A DNA stretch of 64,000 nt from Dryomyza anilis. Its lineage: Eukaryota; Arthropoda; Insecta; Diptera; Dryomyzidae. A model generated the notes under the pieces. The model saw only the letters and a list, made by a program, of their open reading frames with translations. It was not told the DNA's origin and ran no database searches. The stretch lies in assembly GCA_951804985.1 (NCBI GenBank), contig OX638133.1, forward strand, positions 48,209,983 through 48,273,982, read 5' to 3'. Of this stretch, positions 11,354 through 21,499 are shown in pieces. Position 1 is the stretch's first letter. Each line of letters starts with the position of its first letter. The position numbers and the translations under genes were made by a program.

Positions 11354-11923
11354 TGTGAGGTCACAAATTTGTGTGCCCGAAATTTGCACACATATATGGA
11401 GGCATTAACGCCCCAATTGTAGTTATATTGGTTGGAGGCATTAGCTCCCCAAATGTAGTAGTAGCGGTTGGAGGCATTAACTCCCCAATTGGAGTTATAG
11501 TGGTTGGAGGCATTAACTTCCCAAATAGTAGTAGTAGCGGTTCGAGGCATTAACATCCCAAATAGTAGGAAGTAGCGGTTGGAGGTATTAACTCCCCAAT
11601 TGTAGTTATAGCGGATCGAGGCATTAACTCGCCAAACTAGTATTAAGTTACTTTAAGATTTAATAAGTATTTTATTATAGCGGCTGGATGCATTAACTCC
11701 CCAAACGTATTAATAGCGGATCGAGGTATTAACTCGCCAAACTAGTATTACGCTTGAATAAGTATTATAAATTAGCGAATAAGATATTAAATCCACTGAA
11801 GGGACAATAAAGAAACTGAATAACAATACTTAAATAAAACTAATCTTTTCATTTATTTTATTTCTGTAAACGAACCCTGGACAAAACCGGCGAGTATACC
11901 TCAACCCGAGAAACTTCGTTACA
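11354..11923 (+). mobile_element. Solo LTR, 570 bp, with 4 bp target duplication
   Basis: It begins TGTGAGGTCAC and ends CTTCGTTACA and is flanked by ACAC on both sides (11,350-11,353 and 11,924-11,927). Removing it and one ACAC restores the LINE reading GAGCAAC-ACAC-GTTGCTCAG, which matches the uninterrupted LINE at the right end of the window (CTGAGCAACACATGTTGCT on the minus strand). TG...CA ends with a 4 bp duplication fit a Ty3/Gypsy-type LTR. No internal retroviral-type genes are present. The LTR holds a minisatellite (11,396-11,770). Confidence 0.85.
11396..11770 (+). repeat. Minisatellite inside the LTR (~36 bp unit)
   Basis: About eight degenerate units share the core GAGGCATTAACTCCCCAA, separated by GTAGTAGTAGCGGTT-like spacers. 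Chance frames through it give repetitive peptides that should not be annotated as proteins. Confidence 0.85.
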
Positions 11924-12785
11924 ACACGTTGCTCAGTGAGAATAGGAAAAGACCTCTCCGAGCCATTTCATACCAAACGAGGTTTCAGGCAGGGCGACTC
12001 CCTATCGTGCGACTTTTTTAATTTATTGATGGAGAAAATAGTTCGAGCTGCCGAACTCCGTCAAAGCGGCACTATCCTCAACAAAAGTGTCATGCTGCTC
12101 GCATATACCGACGATATTGATATCATTGACAGGAGCACACGAGCAGTCAGCTCAGCATTGGAGAAAGAGTCGCGTTGAATGGGTCTAGCGATGAACGTAG
12201 ACAAGACGAAGTTCCTTGTGTCAAGAAGCAAAAAAGAGTCCGTGCGTCTTGGACAAAAAGCTGATTTTGACACCCACAAGTTCGACATTGTGAAGGACTT
12301 CGCTGGCTAGGTCATGTCAAACGAATAGATGAAAACACTCCAGCCAAGAAGGTGCTTGAATCGAAAATCGAAGGTGGACAGCGTAGAAGAGGTCGTCCAA
12401 ATCTGCGTTGGAAAGACCAAGTTGAGGACAACCTGGCAACGCTTGGTATTTCTAACGGGCGTCAGCGCGCGCAAAGCAGATCATCTCAGCGGCCAAAACC
12501 GACTCACGGTTGTAAGGGCCATTTAAGTAAGTAAGTAAGTGTTAGGAATAATTTTAAGTTAAATTAGTATTAAGTAAAGAAGTGTATTAACTAATCTATT
12601 ATGTACCTCTATCAATATCAGCCCCTGCGTGGACATTAAATTGATTAAAATAATAAAAAAAGGTTATTCCATTTGTCGATGCTTCACTGCACTACGTCAT
12701 CGGTTGTAGTATTCAAAAATGTATATGGCTCGCGTAAGTGCAGACTTTTATTTGTACTAAAAATTCAAATATTTGCTAAAAATTT

Positions 12786-13249
12786 TTACTAAAAGTTCAA
12801 TCATTTCCAAAAATTACATTTTTGACTAAAAAAAAAAACCAATTTTCACTTAACTAAAAATTCCAAATTTCACTAAAAATTTTAATTTTTAGTAAAAATT
12901 TTAATTTTTAGTAAAATTTGAATTTTTAGTAAAAATTTGAATTTTTAGTAAAAATTTGAATTTTAAGTAAAAATTTGAATTTTTAGTTAAATTTTAAATT
13001 TGAAGTTTTAGTTAAAATTTTTTTTTTTAGTAATAATTGGAATTTTTAGTATATTTTTGAATTTAGGTAAAAATTTGAATTTTTATATTTAAGTTTATTA
13101 ATTTTAAATTTTGAGAAAAAATTTTAATTTTTAGTAAAAAAACAATTTTGAAATTTTTAGTAACTTTTAAAATTTTTAGTAAATTTTAGAATTCTTAGTA
13201 AATTTTTGAATTTTTAGTAAGAATTGGAATTTTAGCAACAATTGGAATT
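12786..13249. repeat. Palindrome centre: AT-rich 19 bp tandem repeats
   Basis: The spacer consists of runs of TTTGAATTTTTAGTAAAAA-type units in both orientations. It contains the inverted partner of 10,588-10,656. No coding. Confidence 0.85.
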
Positions 13250-14880
13250 TGAATTTTTAGCAAATATTTGAATTTTTAGTACAAATAAAAGTCTGCACTT
13301 ACGCGAGCCATATACATTTTTGAATACTACAACCGATGACGTAGTGCAGTGAAGCATCGACAAATGGAATAACCTTTTTTTATTATTTTAATCAATTTAA
13401 TGTCCACGCAGGGGCTGATATTGATAGAGGTACATAATAGATTAGTTAATACACTTCTTTACTTAATACTAATTTAACTTAAAATTATTCCTAACACTTA
13501 CTTACTTACTTAAATGGCCCTTACAACCGTGAGTCGGATTTGGCCGCTGAGATGATCTGCTTTGCGCGCGCTGACGCCCGTTAGAAATACCAAGCGTTGC
13601 CAGGTTGTCCTCAACTTGGTCTTTCCAACGCAGATTTGGACGACCTCTTCTACGCTGTCCACCTTCGATTTTCGATTCAAGCACCTTCTTGGCTGGAGTG
13701 TTTTCATCTATTCGTTTGACATGACCTAGCCAGCGAAGTCCTTCACCTTAGTCCTTCATCTTATTCGCTAATTTATAATACTTATTCAAGCGTAATACTA
13801 GTTTGGCGAGTTAATACCTCGATCCGCTATTAATACGTTTGGGGAGTTAATGCATCCAGCCGCTATAATAAAATACTTATTAAATCTTAAAGTAACTTAA
13901 TACTAGTTTGGCGAGTTAATGCCTCGATCCGCTATAACTACAATTGGGGAGTTAATACCTCCAACCGCTACTTCCTACTATTTGGGATGTTAATGCCTCG
14001 AACCGCTACTACTACTATTTGGGAAGTTAATGCCTCCAACCACTATAACTCCAATTGGGGAGTTAATGCCTCCAACCGCTACTACTACATTTGGGGAGCT
14101 AATGCAACCAATATAACTACAATTGGGGCGTTAATGCCTCCATATATGTGTGCAAATTTCGGGCACACAAATTTGTGACCTCACAGTGTGTTGCTCAGGG
14201 TCGTCCTGCAAAGGTATACCGAACTCAGACATTACGGCGTATAATCGTTCCCTTATCGGAGTGTCAAAGGCGGCTTTATAGTCGACTAGTAGGTGGTAGG
14301 TGTCGGTCTGTTTTTCTATGGACTTTCCTGGATTAGGATGTGAAAATCTGGTCTATTGTGGATTTCCAGGTCTGAAGCCGCACTGATAAGGTCCAATCAG
14401 TCTGTTGACGATGGGCTTCAGTCTTTCACATAATACGCTCGATAGAACCTTGTATGCGATATTGAGTAGGCTGATCCCACGGTAGTTGGCGCAGATAGTG
14501 GGATCCCCCTTTCTTAAGGATAGGGCAGAGTACACTGAGGTTCCAGTCAGTTGGCATGCTTTCATCCGACCATATTATGCTTACGAGCTCGTGCATGCTC
14601 TCTATTAGCTCTTCTCCTCCGGTCTTAAACAATTCAACAGGCAGGCCATCAGCACCTGCGGCTTTGTTGTTTTTTAGCCGAGTAATGGCTGTTCTGACCT
14701 CGCTTTTTTTACGCCTGAAAAGACGTCTCTCTTCGCTCCTCTTATCTTTGTATCGCTCCTTCGCAACACGCGTAGCTACTGACTGCAGGGTGGATTTGTA
14801 CGCAGCGTCTTTCTCTGCAGTGGCCGCGCGACACTCTTGGTCATACCACTGATTCCTCAGGGGGCGTTGGTATCCAAGCA
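13250..14880 (-). repeat. Large palindrome, right arm
   Basis: Inverted copy of the left arm. It includes the LINE 3' end with (AAGT)n at 13,498-13,512, the truncated LTR and the RT segment. It lacks the counterpart of 11,788-12,289. Beyond 14,880 the LINE continues into its endonuclease, which the left arm does not have. Confidence 0.9.
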
Positions 14881-16130
14881 CCTCTTTGGCAGCCGTACGC
14901 ATAGAGCAGGAGATATGGTTCCACTGCGCGCTTATATCATCGAGAGGAGGAGTGCTTTGTCTAAACAGGTGTGAGAGTCGAGTGGAAAAGGCTTGCGTTG
15001 TCTGTTGTGATTGCAGCTTTCCAACGTCTAGCTTTCTCTGCGTTTGGTTCCGTACGTTCTTCGCAGCGCTTAAGCATGTGCGGACCTTGGCTGCTACAAG
15101 GTAATGATCCGAGTCCATAGTGCGTACGTCCATCACGCTCGAAGAGTGCCTTCCGTCAATGACAACGTGATCAATTTGGTTTCGCGTTTTTTGATCGGGC
15201 GACAACCATGTGGCCTTGTGGATTTCGAAATGTTCGAATCTAGTGCTACTAACTACCATGTTTCGTGCTGCGGCGAAGTGGATTAGCTTCGTTCCGTTAT
15301 CGGAAGTGTTGGCATGGAGGCTAAATTTTCCGATTGTGGGACAATAGATGGCTTCTCTGCCCACCTTGGCGTTAAAATCACCTAGCACGATTTTGATATC
15401 GTGGCGTGGGCAGCGCTCGTATGCGTTGTCTAGGCTCTCGTAGAAGCGCTCTTTTGTCTCGTCATCTTTCTCGTTCGTGGGAGCGTGTGCACAAATTAGG
15501 CTGATATGGAAACATTTAGCCTTGATGCGGATTGTAGCCAGCCTTTCGTCCACGGGCGTGAACCTAGAGTCAAGGTGGCGGAGTTTCTTGCCGACCACAA
15601 ATCTACATCCAAATTCGTGTTTCTCCGCATGGCAGCTGTACTAGATATCACAGGACGCTTGTTTCGAGCAGCCCTGACCCGTCCATCGCATCTCGTGGAT
15701 AGCGGTGATGTCAGCCTTATATTTTTCGAGGACATCTGCCAGCTGGATAGAGGCACCTTCCCTATAAAGGGTCCGGACATTCCAGGTGCATATCCGTAAA
15801 TCATAGTCCTTAAAATGTTTGCGTGTGTCGGCATTGTTGTAATCGGTCGTTATCCGAGGCTTCTTTTTTGTTTTCATTGGGCGCATAGGTTTTTTCCGTG
15901 GTGGGACCCAAACCCAACGCACGAACCCTCACTCTGAGGTAGATGCTCGCCACTCACTTTAGCCGACTTCTACACCGGGTGGTGTAGAGCGCCGTTTCCA
16001 GGGACTTCCACGAGGAGGACTTCCACCGAAGTGGAGGTGTCACCATTTGACAATTTGCCAATTCTGGTGACCAGTGAGTTGACTTGAGACGACACCGACA
16101 GGGATTACGCTGGCTTCGCCATGTTGAAGC
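13485..16130 (-). pseudogene. RTE-like LINE, right arm, most complete copy
   Basis: On the minus strand the ORF opens near 15,922 with LRICTWNVRTLYREG (endonuclease motif N), then EMRWTG (motif E). A frameshift near 15,640 follows, then a 390-codon frame (15,598-14,426) with FHISLICAHAPT, IKIVLGDFNAKVG, SDHYLVAAKV and the RT start NNKAAGADGLPVELFK. The frame shifts again at 14,430 into NYRGISLLNIAYKVLSS and CGFRPG, then meets the truncated LTR and a deletion that removes the active-site box. The tail is at 13,498. Sequence 15,923-16,130 looks like its 5' untranslated part. It is dead, but it is the best guide to this family in the window. Confidence 0.85.
13759..14185 (-). mobile_element. Truncated LTR in right arm
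   Basis: Same LTR as 11,354-11,923, inverted; the TGTGAGG end is at 14,185 and is followed by GTGT (complement of the ACAC target). Its other end is lost in a deletion that joins ATCTTATTCGCTAATT directly to the LINE at about 13,755. Confidence 0.8.
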
Positions 16131-16790
16131 ACTCAGACACGTTGCCTTGTGATAATCGCCCCCATAGTCCCCTTTCCTAACTCTAACTGCCTAACTCTAA
16201 CTCTAACTGAATAAGACTGTTCTACATACGAAGTCGCGAAGCGCTCAATTGCTATGTTATGATAACGACTCGAGTGAAGAAATTTAAATATGTCAACTAG
16301 GTACGACGGTTGATTAAATTTGTTAATTTTAAAGAAAAAATAAGCACATCGAATAGATATGTATTGATTAAAATTGCAGTCTAAACATTTAATAACAAAA
16401 TCATAAACATGGTCACTTATATGAAGACGATACACAAATCTAACAATCCTACTTAAGCACATTCTTAGTCTATATATATGAGCATGGTCTGTACCCGAAT
16501 AAATTTCTAACCCGTAAAGTATATGTGTTCTAATCTAATTTTAAAGGGGAGCGAGAAGTTTAAGCTATATAGTTTTTTTAATATTAGTCCGACACGAGAA
16601 ATAATTTGGTTTATTTGTTTTTCAAATTTCAAATTGAGATCTATATTATTTCTACATCTGTGGGCGTTTTTGTGCGGCCAACAGCTGGAATGCTCTATGT
16701 CTAGTGTTGAGTGTTGCAAAATTTGAGTTTTTGGATCCTTCCAGTTCATGCTTTCATTATGGACATGAACTGCAACAGTCACAACAACCT
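16131..16790 (-). pseudogene. 3' end of a different LINE (RT C-terminus)
   Basis: Two minus-strand frames (16,782-16,507 and 16,462-16,133) join into the thumb/C-terminal region typical of Jockey/I-type ORF2. The first has INQIISRVGLILKKLYSLN and RLEHIYFTG. The second has LSRIVRFVYRLHISDHV and CLDCNFNQYISIRCAYFF. It differs from both other LINEs here. A short TAACTC-type hexamer run (16,178-16,212) sits in the former coding sequence. It is broken by a frameshift at about 16,490 and truncated at the 5' side. Confidence 0.7.
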
Positions 16791-16959
16791 AAATTACAAA
16801 AATATTAATAATTAATTTATAAGATTTATCTGTGTTGGAGCCCGTTCTCGCAGTTTGGAGTTCGAATCTCTGTTCTCATCGGAAATCTCCGCTACAACAA
16901 TCTTCATTGCGCTATATTTGAGACGCGCCAAGCGACAATTGCACTGCGGGGATTTAGAA

Positions 16960-17360
16960 CTTCACCTGTTGGAAATCACATTGGCTGCATTCAGCGACCT
17001 CAGCAGTTGTGGAGCTGTTGCGCAATTTGAGCTTGAATGGCATGCTACCCTCAACATGTTTAGTGAGCGGTCGCCATTTTTTCCAGCATGAAATTTTTAC
17101 GCTAAGTTTGCGCTGCCTTTGTTATCGATGACATTCGATGACATTTTAACTCAAATATTTATAAACAAAAATGGAATTTAGATTGGAAAATATGTTTTCA
17201 ATAAATCAAAGAGTTGTATGTAACTTTAATAAAATATTAATAACAAATTAATTTGTAAATTGACAGTTGAGATAGCGGTGCATTCAGTAACAGCGAGCGA
17301 TTAGTTACTGAGCAGTTTTGTAACTGCTGAGGTCGCTAAATGCAGCCATTTTGAAGAGCA
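16960..17360. repeat. Inverted-repeat element
   Basis: GGCTGCATTCAGCGACCTCA (16,981-17,000) continues into GCAGTTGTGG and pairs with AACTGCTGAGGTCGCTAAAT (17,316-17,335), followed by GCAGCCATTTT. A second inner pair involves GCATTCAGTAACAGCGAGCG near 17,281. It looks like a small MITE; boundaries and target duplication are unclear. Confidence 0.55.
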
Positions 17361-17509
17361 ATTGTTGGTTCTTACCTCGACGACGTTGTGAGAATAGAAA
17401 ACGAAAGCGAAAAGCGGAAAGAAAAAATCTCTCTGAATAAAATTACGTTGAAAAAGAAAACAGTTGAACTGACACAACATGGTTGCAGTTCACAGTTCAG
17501 AATACTTTA

Positions 17510-17545
17510 GAGCGGAGCTGAGAATACACTGGGAAGGTGTATTTA
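17510..17545 (+). repeat. CCCAGTG-type element terminus
   Basis: Reads AGAGCGGAGCTGAGAATACA then CTGGG; related termini lie at 32,953-32,990, 39,212-39,235 and, inverted, 42,737-42,776. Only one end of each is recognisable, so I list termini rather than elements. Confidence 0.5.
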
Positions 17546-17924
17546 ACAAGGTGAGGAAAGTATGAAAACTATTCTCATATATTATTATTCAATCTTTTTT
17601 TTGTCATTTGTTTTTTTAATTTTCTTCGTTTTCAGTTGATAAAATCGTAATAAAATAAAAATTGTTAAAACTTTATACAAAACAAACAAACGGACAGACT
17701 AATAGAGAGACCATCTTCTTCTGTCTGTGGACAGTTGCAGTAAACAAAAACGTTTACAGCGAAGAATTTGAGGTGCAAAATTTTATCGCTAATTTACGAA
17801 AACATTTTTAGAAATAGTCATTTTAATGAACCCCCGCGAATAAAAGATCACATTTATATTCATCTCGTGTGCCTAAATTCAGTTCTCATTGTTATTAAAA
17901 TATATTAAAGTTAAATCTACCGCA

Positions 17925-18674
17925 CACTAAGAAAACAAGATGTTTATGAAAGTATTGCTGCAACTATTCTTCTAAATTTACGCCTTGTAGCAAATATTCA
18001 AATATACCATAAGTTTCAATAAAGTTGCGGTAAAACTATTAATATTTTTTAAATATGACATATATGCAGATAGTTATGAGATGTTTGTCACACCAGCAAT
18101 GAAAATTGAGATATTTACGATTGACTGATAGCAAAAATCCTGAGTTCTTGGACATTTGCAGCAAAACTTTTGAAATATTTTGACATTTGACTACTATAAA
18201 AAAGGAAAATGGCGTACTTTTTCCTAACGCTCTATTTATCCACAACAATTAAGAAAATCCAATGGTGTGAAAAAGTGTCAACTCAAATAATTTTAATGGT
18301 AAAAGTGAAAATAAAATTTCCTGGGATTAAAATTATCAACAAGTGATGGAAAATTATGTCTTTTCAGAGTTTACTTTGATGACAGCATCTCTGGACGGAC
18401 TTTGTTCTTACGCGAAGGAGTCTCAAGTCATTACACAATTTCACCTTCAAAGGATTTATAAAAACGATCGCGATGTATTAACAGGATACTGTTTTAATTC
18501 TAGAATAAATAAAAATACATTCGATTTATTTTATTTTAATTCGATAAAAATTACTCCGCGAATTCTAATGGAGTACTTTTTCCAAAGAGATGGTTGTCTC
18601 AAAGACGATTTAAATAATTTGTAAATATCTTGATATTTCGGGTATTTCTGGTAATCATCTTTGTTTTCTTAGTG
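17925..18674 (+). mobile_element. MITE, CACTAAGAAAAC family, copy A
   Basis: The ends are CACTAAGAAAACAAGATG and, inverted at the right, GTTTTCTTAGTG, followed by TA (18,675-18,676); the left flank reads CA, apparently mutated from TA. The interior is shared with copies at 45,105-45,981, 30,481-32,044 (inverted) and partly 41,652-42,577. A GC-richer segment near 18,370-18,480 is open in copies A and B and may be a captured exon (consensus reading near FDDSI then LFFREEV), but single-base changes prevent a firm frame. Confidence 0.85.
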
Positions 18675-18721
18675 TATTTATTATTATTAATATATATAAC
18701 ATTAATATATATTATATAATA

Positions 18722-18812
18722 ATAGTTTGGCGCTACAGTACTGTGGAGAGCTTAGGCCGAGCTCTCTCACCATTTGAGCTCTGCGTGTTAAATTTATACT
18801 CAAATATAGATT
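18722..18812 (-). mobile_element. SINE family 1, 3' fragment
   Basis: Inverted match to the SINE tail: TTTGGCGCTACAGTACTGTG, then GGCCGAGCTCTCTCACCATT. Only the 3' part is present. Confidence 0.75.
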
Positions 18813-18825
18813 AATATATATATTA

Positions 18826-18925
18826 ATGGACAGTGGTCGAGTAGAAGTGTACTGGGTTTGCAATCCGAAGGAAGGGAGTTGAAATCACCGTGGAACATAT
18901 ATAGTGTAAAGATAATGTTTTTTCA
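18826..18925 (+). mobile_element. tRNA-like SINE/MITE head (family 2), copy
   Basis: Begins GGACAGTGGTCGAGTAGAAG and continues GTACTGGGTTTGCAATC to GAGTTGAAATCACC, with A-box-like and B-box-like spacing as in a tRNA. Copies occur at 21,500, 33,070 (inverted), 34,535 (inverted) and 42,795. The tail is A/T rich. Confidence 0.65.
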
Positions 18926-19018
18926 ATTAATAATAATTTAATTAAAATAATACAATTAAATTTAATTAATTTCAGAGCAGAAAAACGGAATACAAAATTA
19001 ATTAATTATTTAATAATA

Positions 19019-20218
19019 TATATGAGCCATTCAACAACAAATGAAATTTAGGCACCTGATAAAGTTTATTGAGATATGCATAGACCATTTTCTTTTTTCG
19101 ACCACTACTTCCAGAGATACAGTGCTTCAAAGTTACAAAAAATGGGCCAAAAATCACTTTTGTATGGTTTTTCATATTTTCATAGATATGCTAAAAACTC
19201 CATTGTGGCTCGTTTTAAAGCTAATAGAACAAGCGTTTAGAGAAATTAAGTTGTTATTTCTAAACTTGAAAATGTGGCCCGACGTTATTATCCTAACACT
19301 TCGAAATTGATGTCCCTAAAAAGGACCCGTTTTAAAATTCTGAAAAAAATCACAAATTTTGGTTGATTTAATATAAATGTTCGTGCCAAATTTTAAGATG
19401 GTATTTTGATTGCATCATATTTAAAAAAATAATTTTCTAAATGTTTATTTATTTTTTGCATTAAAAAAAATTTTTTTTTTTCGACAGTAAAAGTTGCAAT
19501 AATTTATGAATGTATTTCTAACTTTCTAAAATGGTGCCAGTTTTATCATATTGACTCTAGTTTTTGAGATATTGATTTTGGGGTATATTTTTTACATTTT
19601 TCAAAAAATGGTATATATCTCAAAAACTAGGGACAGTTTGATGAAACTGGTGCCATTTTCGAAATTAGAGTTACAAATACATTAAAAAATTATCTCAAAT
19701 TTTACTTTTGAAAAAAATATTTTATTTTTCAATACAAAAAATTTGTAAAAATTTAGAAAATTAATTTTTAAAATATGATGCAATCAAAACACCATCTTGA
19801 AATTTTGCACAATCATTTGTATTAAATCAACAAAATTACACGTTTTTCTTCAGAATTTTTAAAAGGGTACTTTTTAAGGACATCAATTTTGAAATGCAAG
19901 GATAATGACCACGGGCCACATGTTAAAGATTTGAATTTACAACTTAATTTTTCTTAAAGCCTGTTCTATTACTTTTAAAATGAGCCATCAACGATTTGGC
20001 TTTACTACTTTAAGAGATATTGAAATATAAACAACCATACAAAAGTGATTTTTGGCCAATTTGTTGTAACTTTGAAGCACTGTATCTCTGGAAGTAGAGG
20101 TCGAAAAAAAAATTGGTCAATGCATATCTCAATAAGCTTTATCAGCAGCCCAAATTTCATTGAAATCGAAGATGGTGAGTTCCAACAGCTATTCGATTTG
20201 GTGAGGAATGGCCCATAT

Positions 20219-20219
<1 letters not shown>
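19019..20219. mobile_element. 1.2 kb fold-back palindrome, ATGRGCCATTC ends
   Basis: The whole interval is two arms of about 580 bp facing each other around about 19,600. Matching landmarks are CCACTACTTCCAGAGATACA (19,101) against TGTATCTCTGGAAGTAGAGG (20,081), and CTCAAAAACTAGGGACAG against ATTGACTCTAGTTTTTGAG near the centre. The ends read ATATGAGCCATTC and GAATGGCCCATAT. A (TA)n run abuts the right end. No transposase. The shorter relative at 39,403-39,672 has the same ends. Confidence 0.85.
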
Positions 20220-20221
<2 letters not shown>

Positions 20222-20313
<92 letters not shown>

Positions 20314-20322
20314 TATATATAT
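20222..20322. repeat. (AT)n microsatellite, about 100 bp
   Basis: Pure AT dinucleotides for about 90 bp, with one AAATA interruption near the right end. Confidence 0.95.
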
Positions 20323-20484
20323 ACATATTTTTTTTTTGGTTATTGTATTAACATTGTATAACTGTACTCTAAAAATGTTTACACCGTTATTTTCAAAAGT
20401 ATGAATACAACCTTTTATTGTATACTTTAGATTAGAGTAATCAAATAGCATATACACGGTCATATGGTGTCCCAAGTAGCACAA

Positions 20485-20640
20485 TCAACTGAGAAAGTAA
20501 ACGTTAAATGGCATAAAACTGAATGAACGTAGTGTAGCTACTGTAACAGTAGGTCTTTTAAGTTCTATTAAATTCACCGTGTAAAGGTTTATTGAACTAA
20601 TAATACAACTCAGACACAGTGACATTAGTGACTTATATTG
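20485..20640 (+). repeat. Dispersed repeat, pair of 32,085-32,245
   Basis: The same 160 bp occurs in direct orientation at both places (for example GAGAAAGTAAACGTTA and GTGTAAAGGTTTATTGAACT). It has no coding frame. At 20,470 it abuts CCCAAGTAGCACAATC, whose inverted copy is at about 22,085. Confidence 0.75.
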
Positions 20641-20693
20641 CAGGGATTACCCAACCTTAATACGGGCGTCACGACGATAGCATGCCTGCCTTC

Positions 20694-20735
20694 TATGCAT
20701 GAGGACGCGGGTTCGAATCCGCGTCCTCATGCATA
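20694..20735 (+). ncRNA. Perfect 17 bp hairpin with tRNA B-box-like loop
   Basis: TATGCATGAGGACGCGG (20,694-20,710) pairs perfectly with CCGCGTCCTCATGCATA (20,719-20,735) around the loop GTTCGAAT. Stem plus loop contain a B box-like GGGTTCGAATCC, so this probably derives from the T arm of a tRNA or tRNA-derived SINE. A related GAGGACGCGGGTTCGAATC stands at 32,992-33,010 without the hairpin. Whether any RNA is made is unknown. Confidence 0.4.
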
Positions 20736-20808
20736 ATATTTATTATTATTAACAATATATTATTCTCATATAATTCATCATTATGATATTAAATCATTAT
20801 AATATGTA

Positions 20809-21446
20809 CACTCTCAGAAATATATTGTTGCTTTTTAACAATATGAGATTGTCATTTCATTATACAGTAATTATGTGGCACCTCTATCTTCTGGCAGCGA
20901 GATACATGTCAGTTTATTTTTGTTATTTATTTTTAAAATCAAGCAAATTGTAAGTTATATTTAATAATTTTATAATTTAGGAATTATTATAGCTATATTA
21001 ATTTTGTTCAGATACGGCAGTCACCAACTACAATGCTCGTCAAGGGCAATGTCTTCGGACCCAATTGGATGGCGATTTATATGCAAAATTAATAAATCTA
21101 TCTGCCTGTGTACGGGCAGATAGATGATGTATGCCAGCAAGCAGTCCTTCATGCAACTGTCCCAGTGTTGTTAATATCTTGACGACACATGTGCTCGCAG
21201 AACATGAACTTTTTTGTGACATTATATTAAATTTATTGCAATTATAAATTTTAAAAACATTTGAGTGACATTTCATTTTTGTTCATTGACAATCTCGATT
21301 GTTATCAACAACAATCTCATGACATTTTCAATATTAACAATCAGAATATCAAGCCGACAATAATATGACAATCTGATCATGAGATCTATTTTGAACATAA
21401 AGATTGCTACAATATTGTCGGAAATGACAAAATATTTCTGAGAGTG
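20809..21446. mobile_element. MITE, CACTCTCAGAAATAT family, copy 1
   Basis: The left end is CACTCTCAGAAATATATTG; the right end read inward is CACTCTCAGAAATATTTTG; TA flanks both sides (20,807-20,808 and 21,447-21,448). The right-hand 190 bp matches the left-hand 190 bp of the element at 26,316-26,939, but the middle differs. The middle (21,013-21,200) is GC-richer and exon-like on either strand. The plus-strand frame has TAVTNYNARQGQCLRTQL; the minus-strand frame has TTLGQLHEGLLAGIHH. Neither is recognised. Confidence 0.85.
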
Positions 21447-21499
21447 TATGTTGAAATTTAATAATTAATTCCCCAATACATACGTTTGGTTATTATACA

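Larger units (their letters stand above)
10657..12540 (+). pseudogene. RTE-like LINE reverse transcriptase, left arm
   Basis: The reverse transcriptase and C-terminal parts are present; the 5' endonuclease is cut off at 10,657. Recognisable blocks are NNKAAGADGLPAELFK, WNLSVLCPI, NYRGISLLNIAYKVLSS (frame change near 11,030), CGFRPG, then, after the LTR insertion, GFRQGDSLSCDFFNLL and the active-site box as YTDD (12,104-12,115) where the related copy at 63.76 kb has YADD. A C-terminal GHVKRIDENTPAKKVLESK block and a GGQRRRGRPNLRWKDQ block precede an (AAGT)n tail at 12,525-12,540, the type of microsatellite 3' end used by RTE-like elements. Frameshifts make it inactive. Confidence 0.85.
10657..12785 (+). 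repeat. Large palindrome, left arm
   Basis: This is inverted relative to 13,250-14,880. The arms match almost base for base over about 1.6 kb, with scattered point changes and a 4 bp difference in the LTR minisatellite. The main difference is 11,788-12,289, present here and missing from the right arm. It contains an RTE-like LINE fragment, a 570 bp LTR and the unique tail up to the 19 bp tandem repeats. Confidence 0.9.

Noticed and set aside
11203..11556. 117-codon minus-strand frame with repeated VNASN motif
   Set aside because: It reads through the LTR minisatellite; the periodic peptide follows from the 36 bp repeat unit, not from a protein.
16178..16212. Telomere-like TAACTC hexamers
   Set aside because: Only about five units, inside a LINE C-terminal remnant; a local microsatellite.
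20005..20484. Long frames of repeated Ile-Tyr around the (AT)n tract, both strands
   Set aside because: They are translations of a dinucleotide microsatellite; the same occurs at 42,751-43,102.
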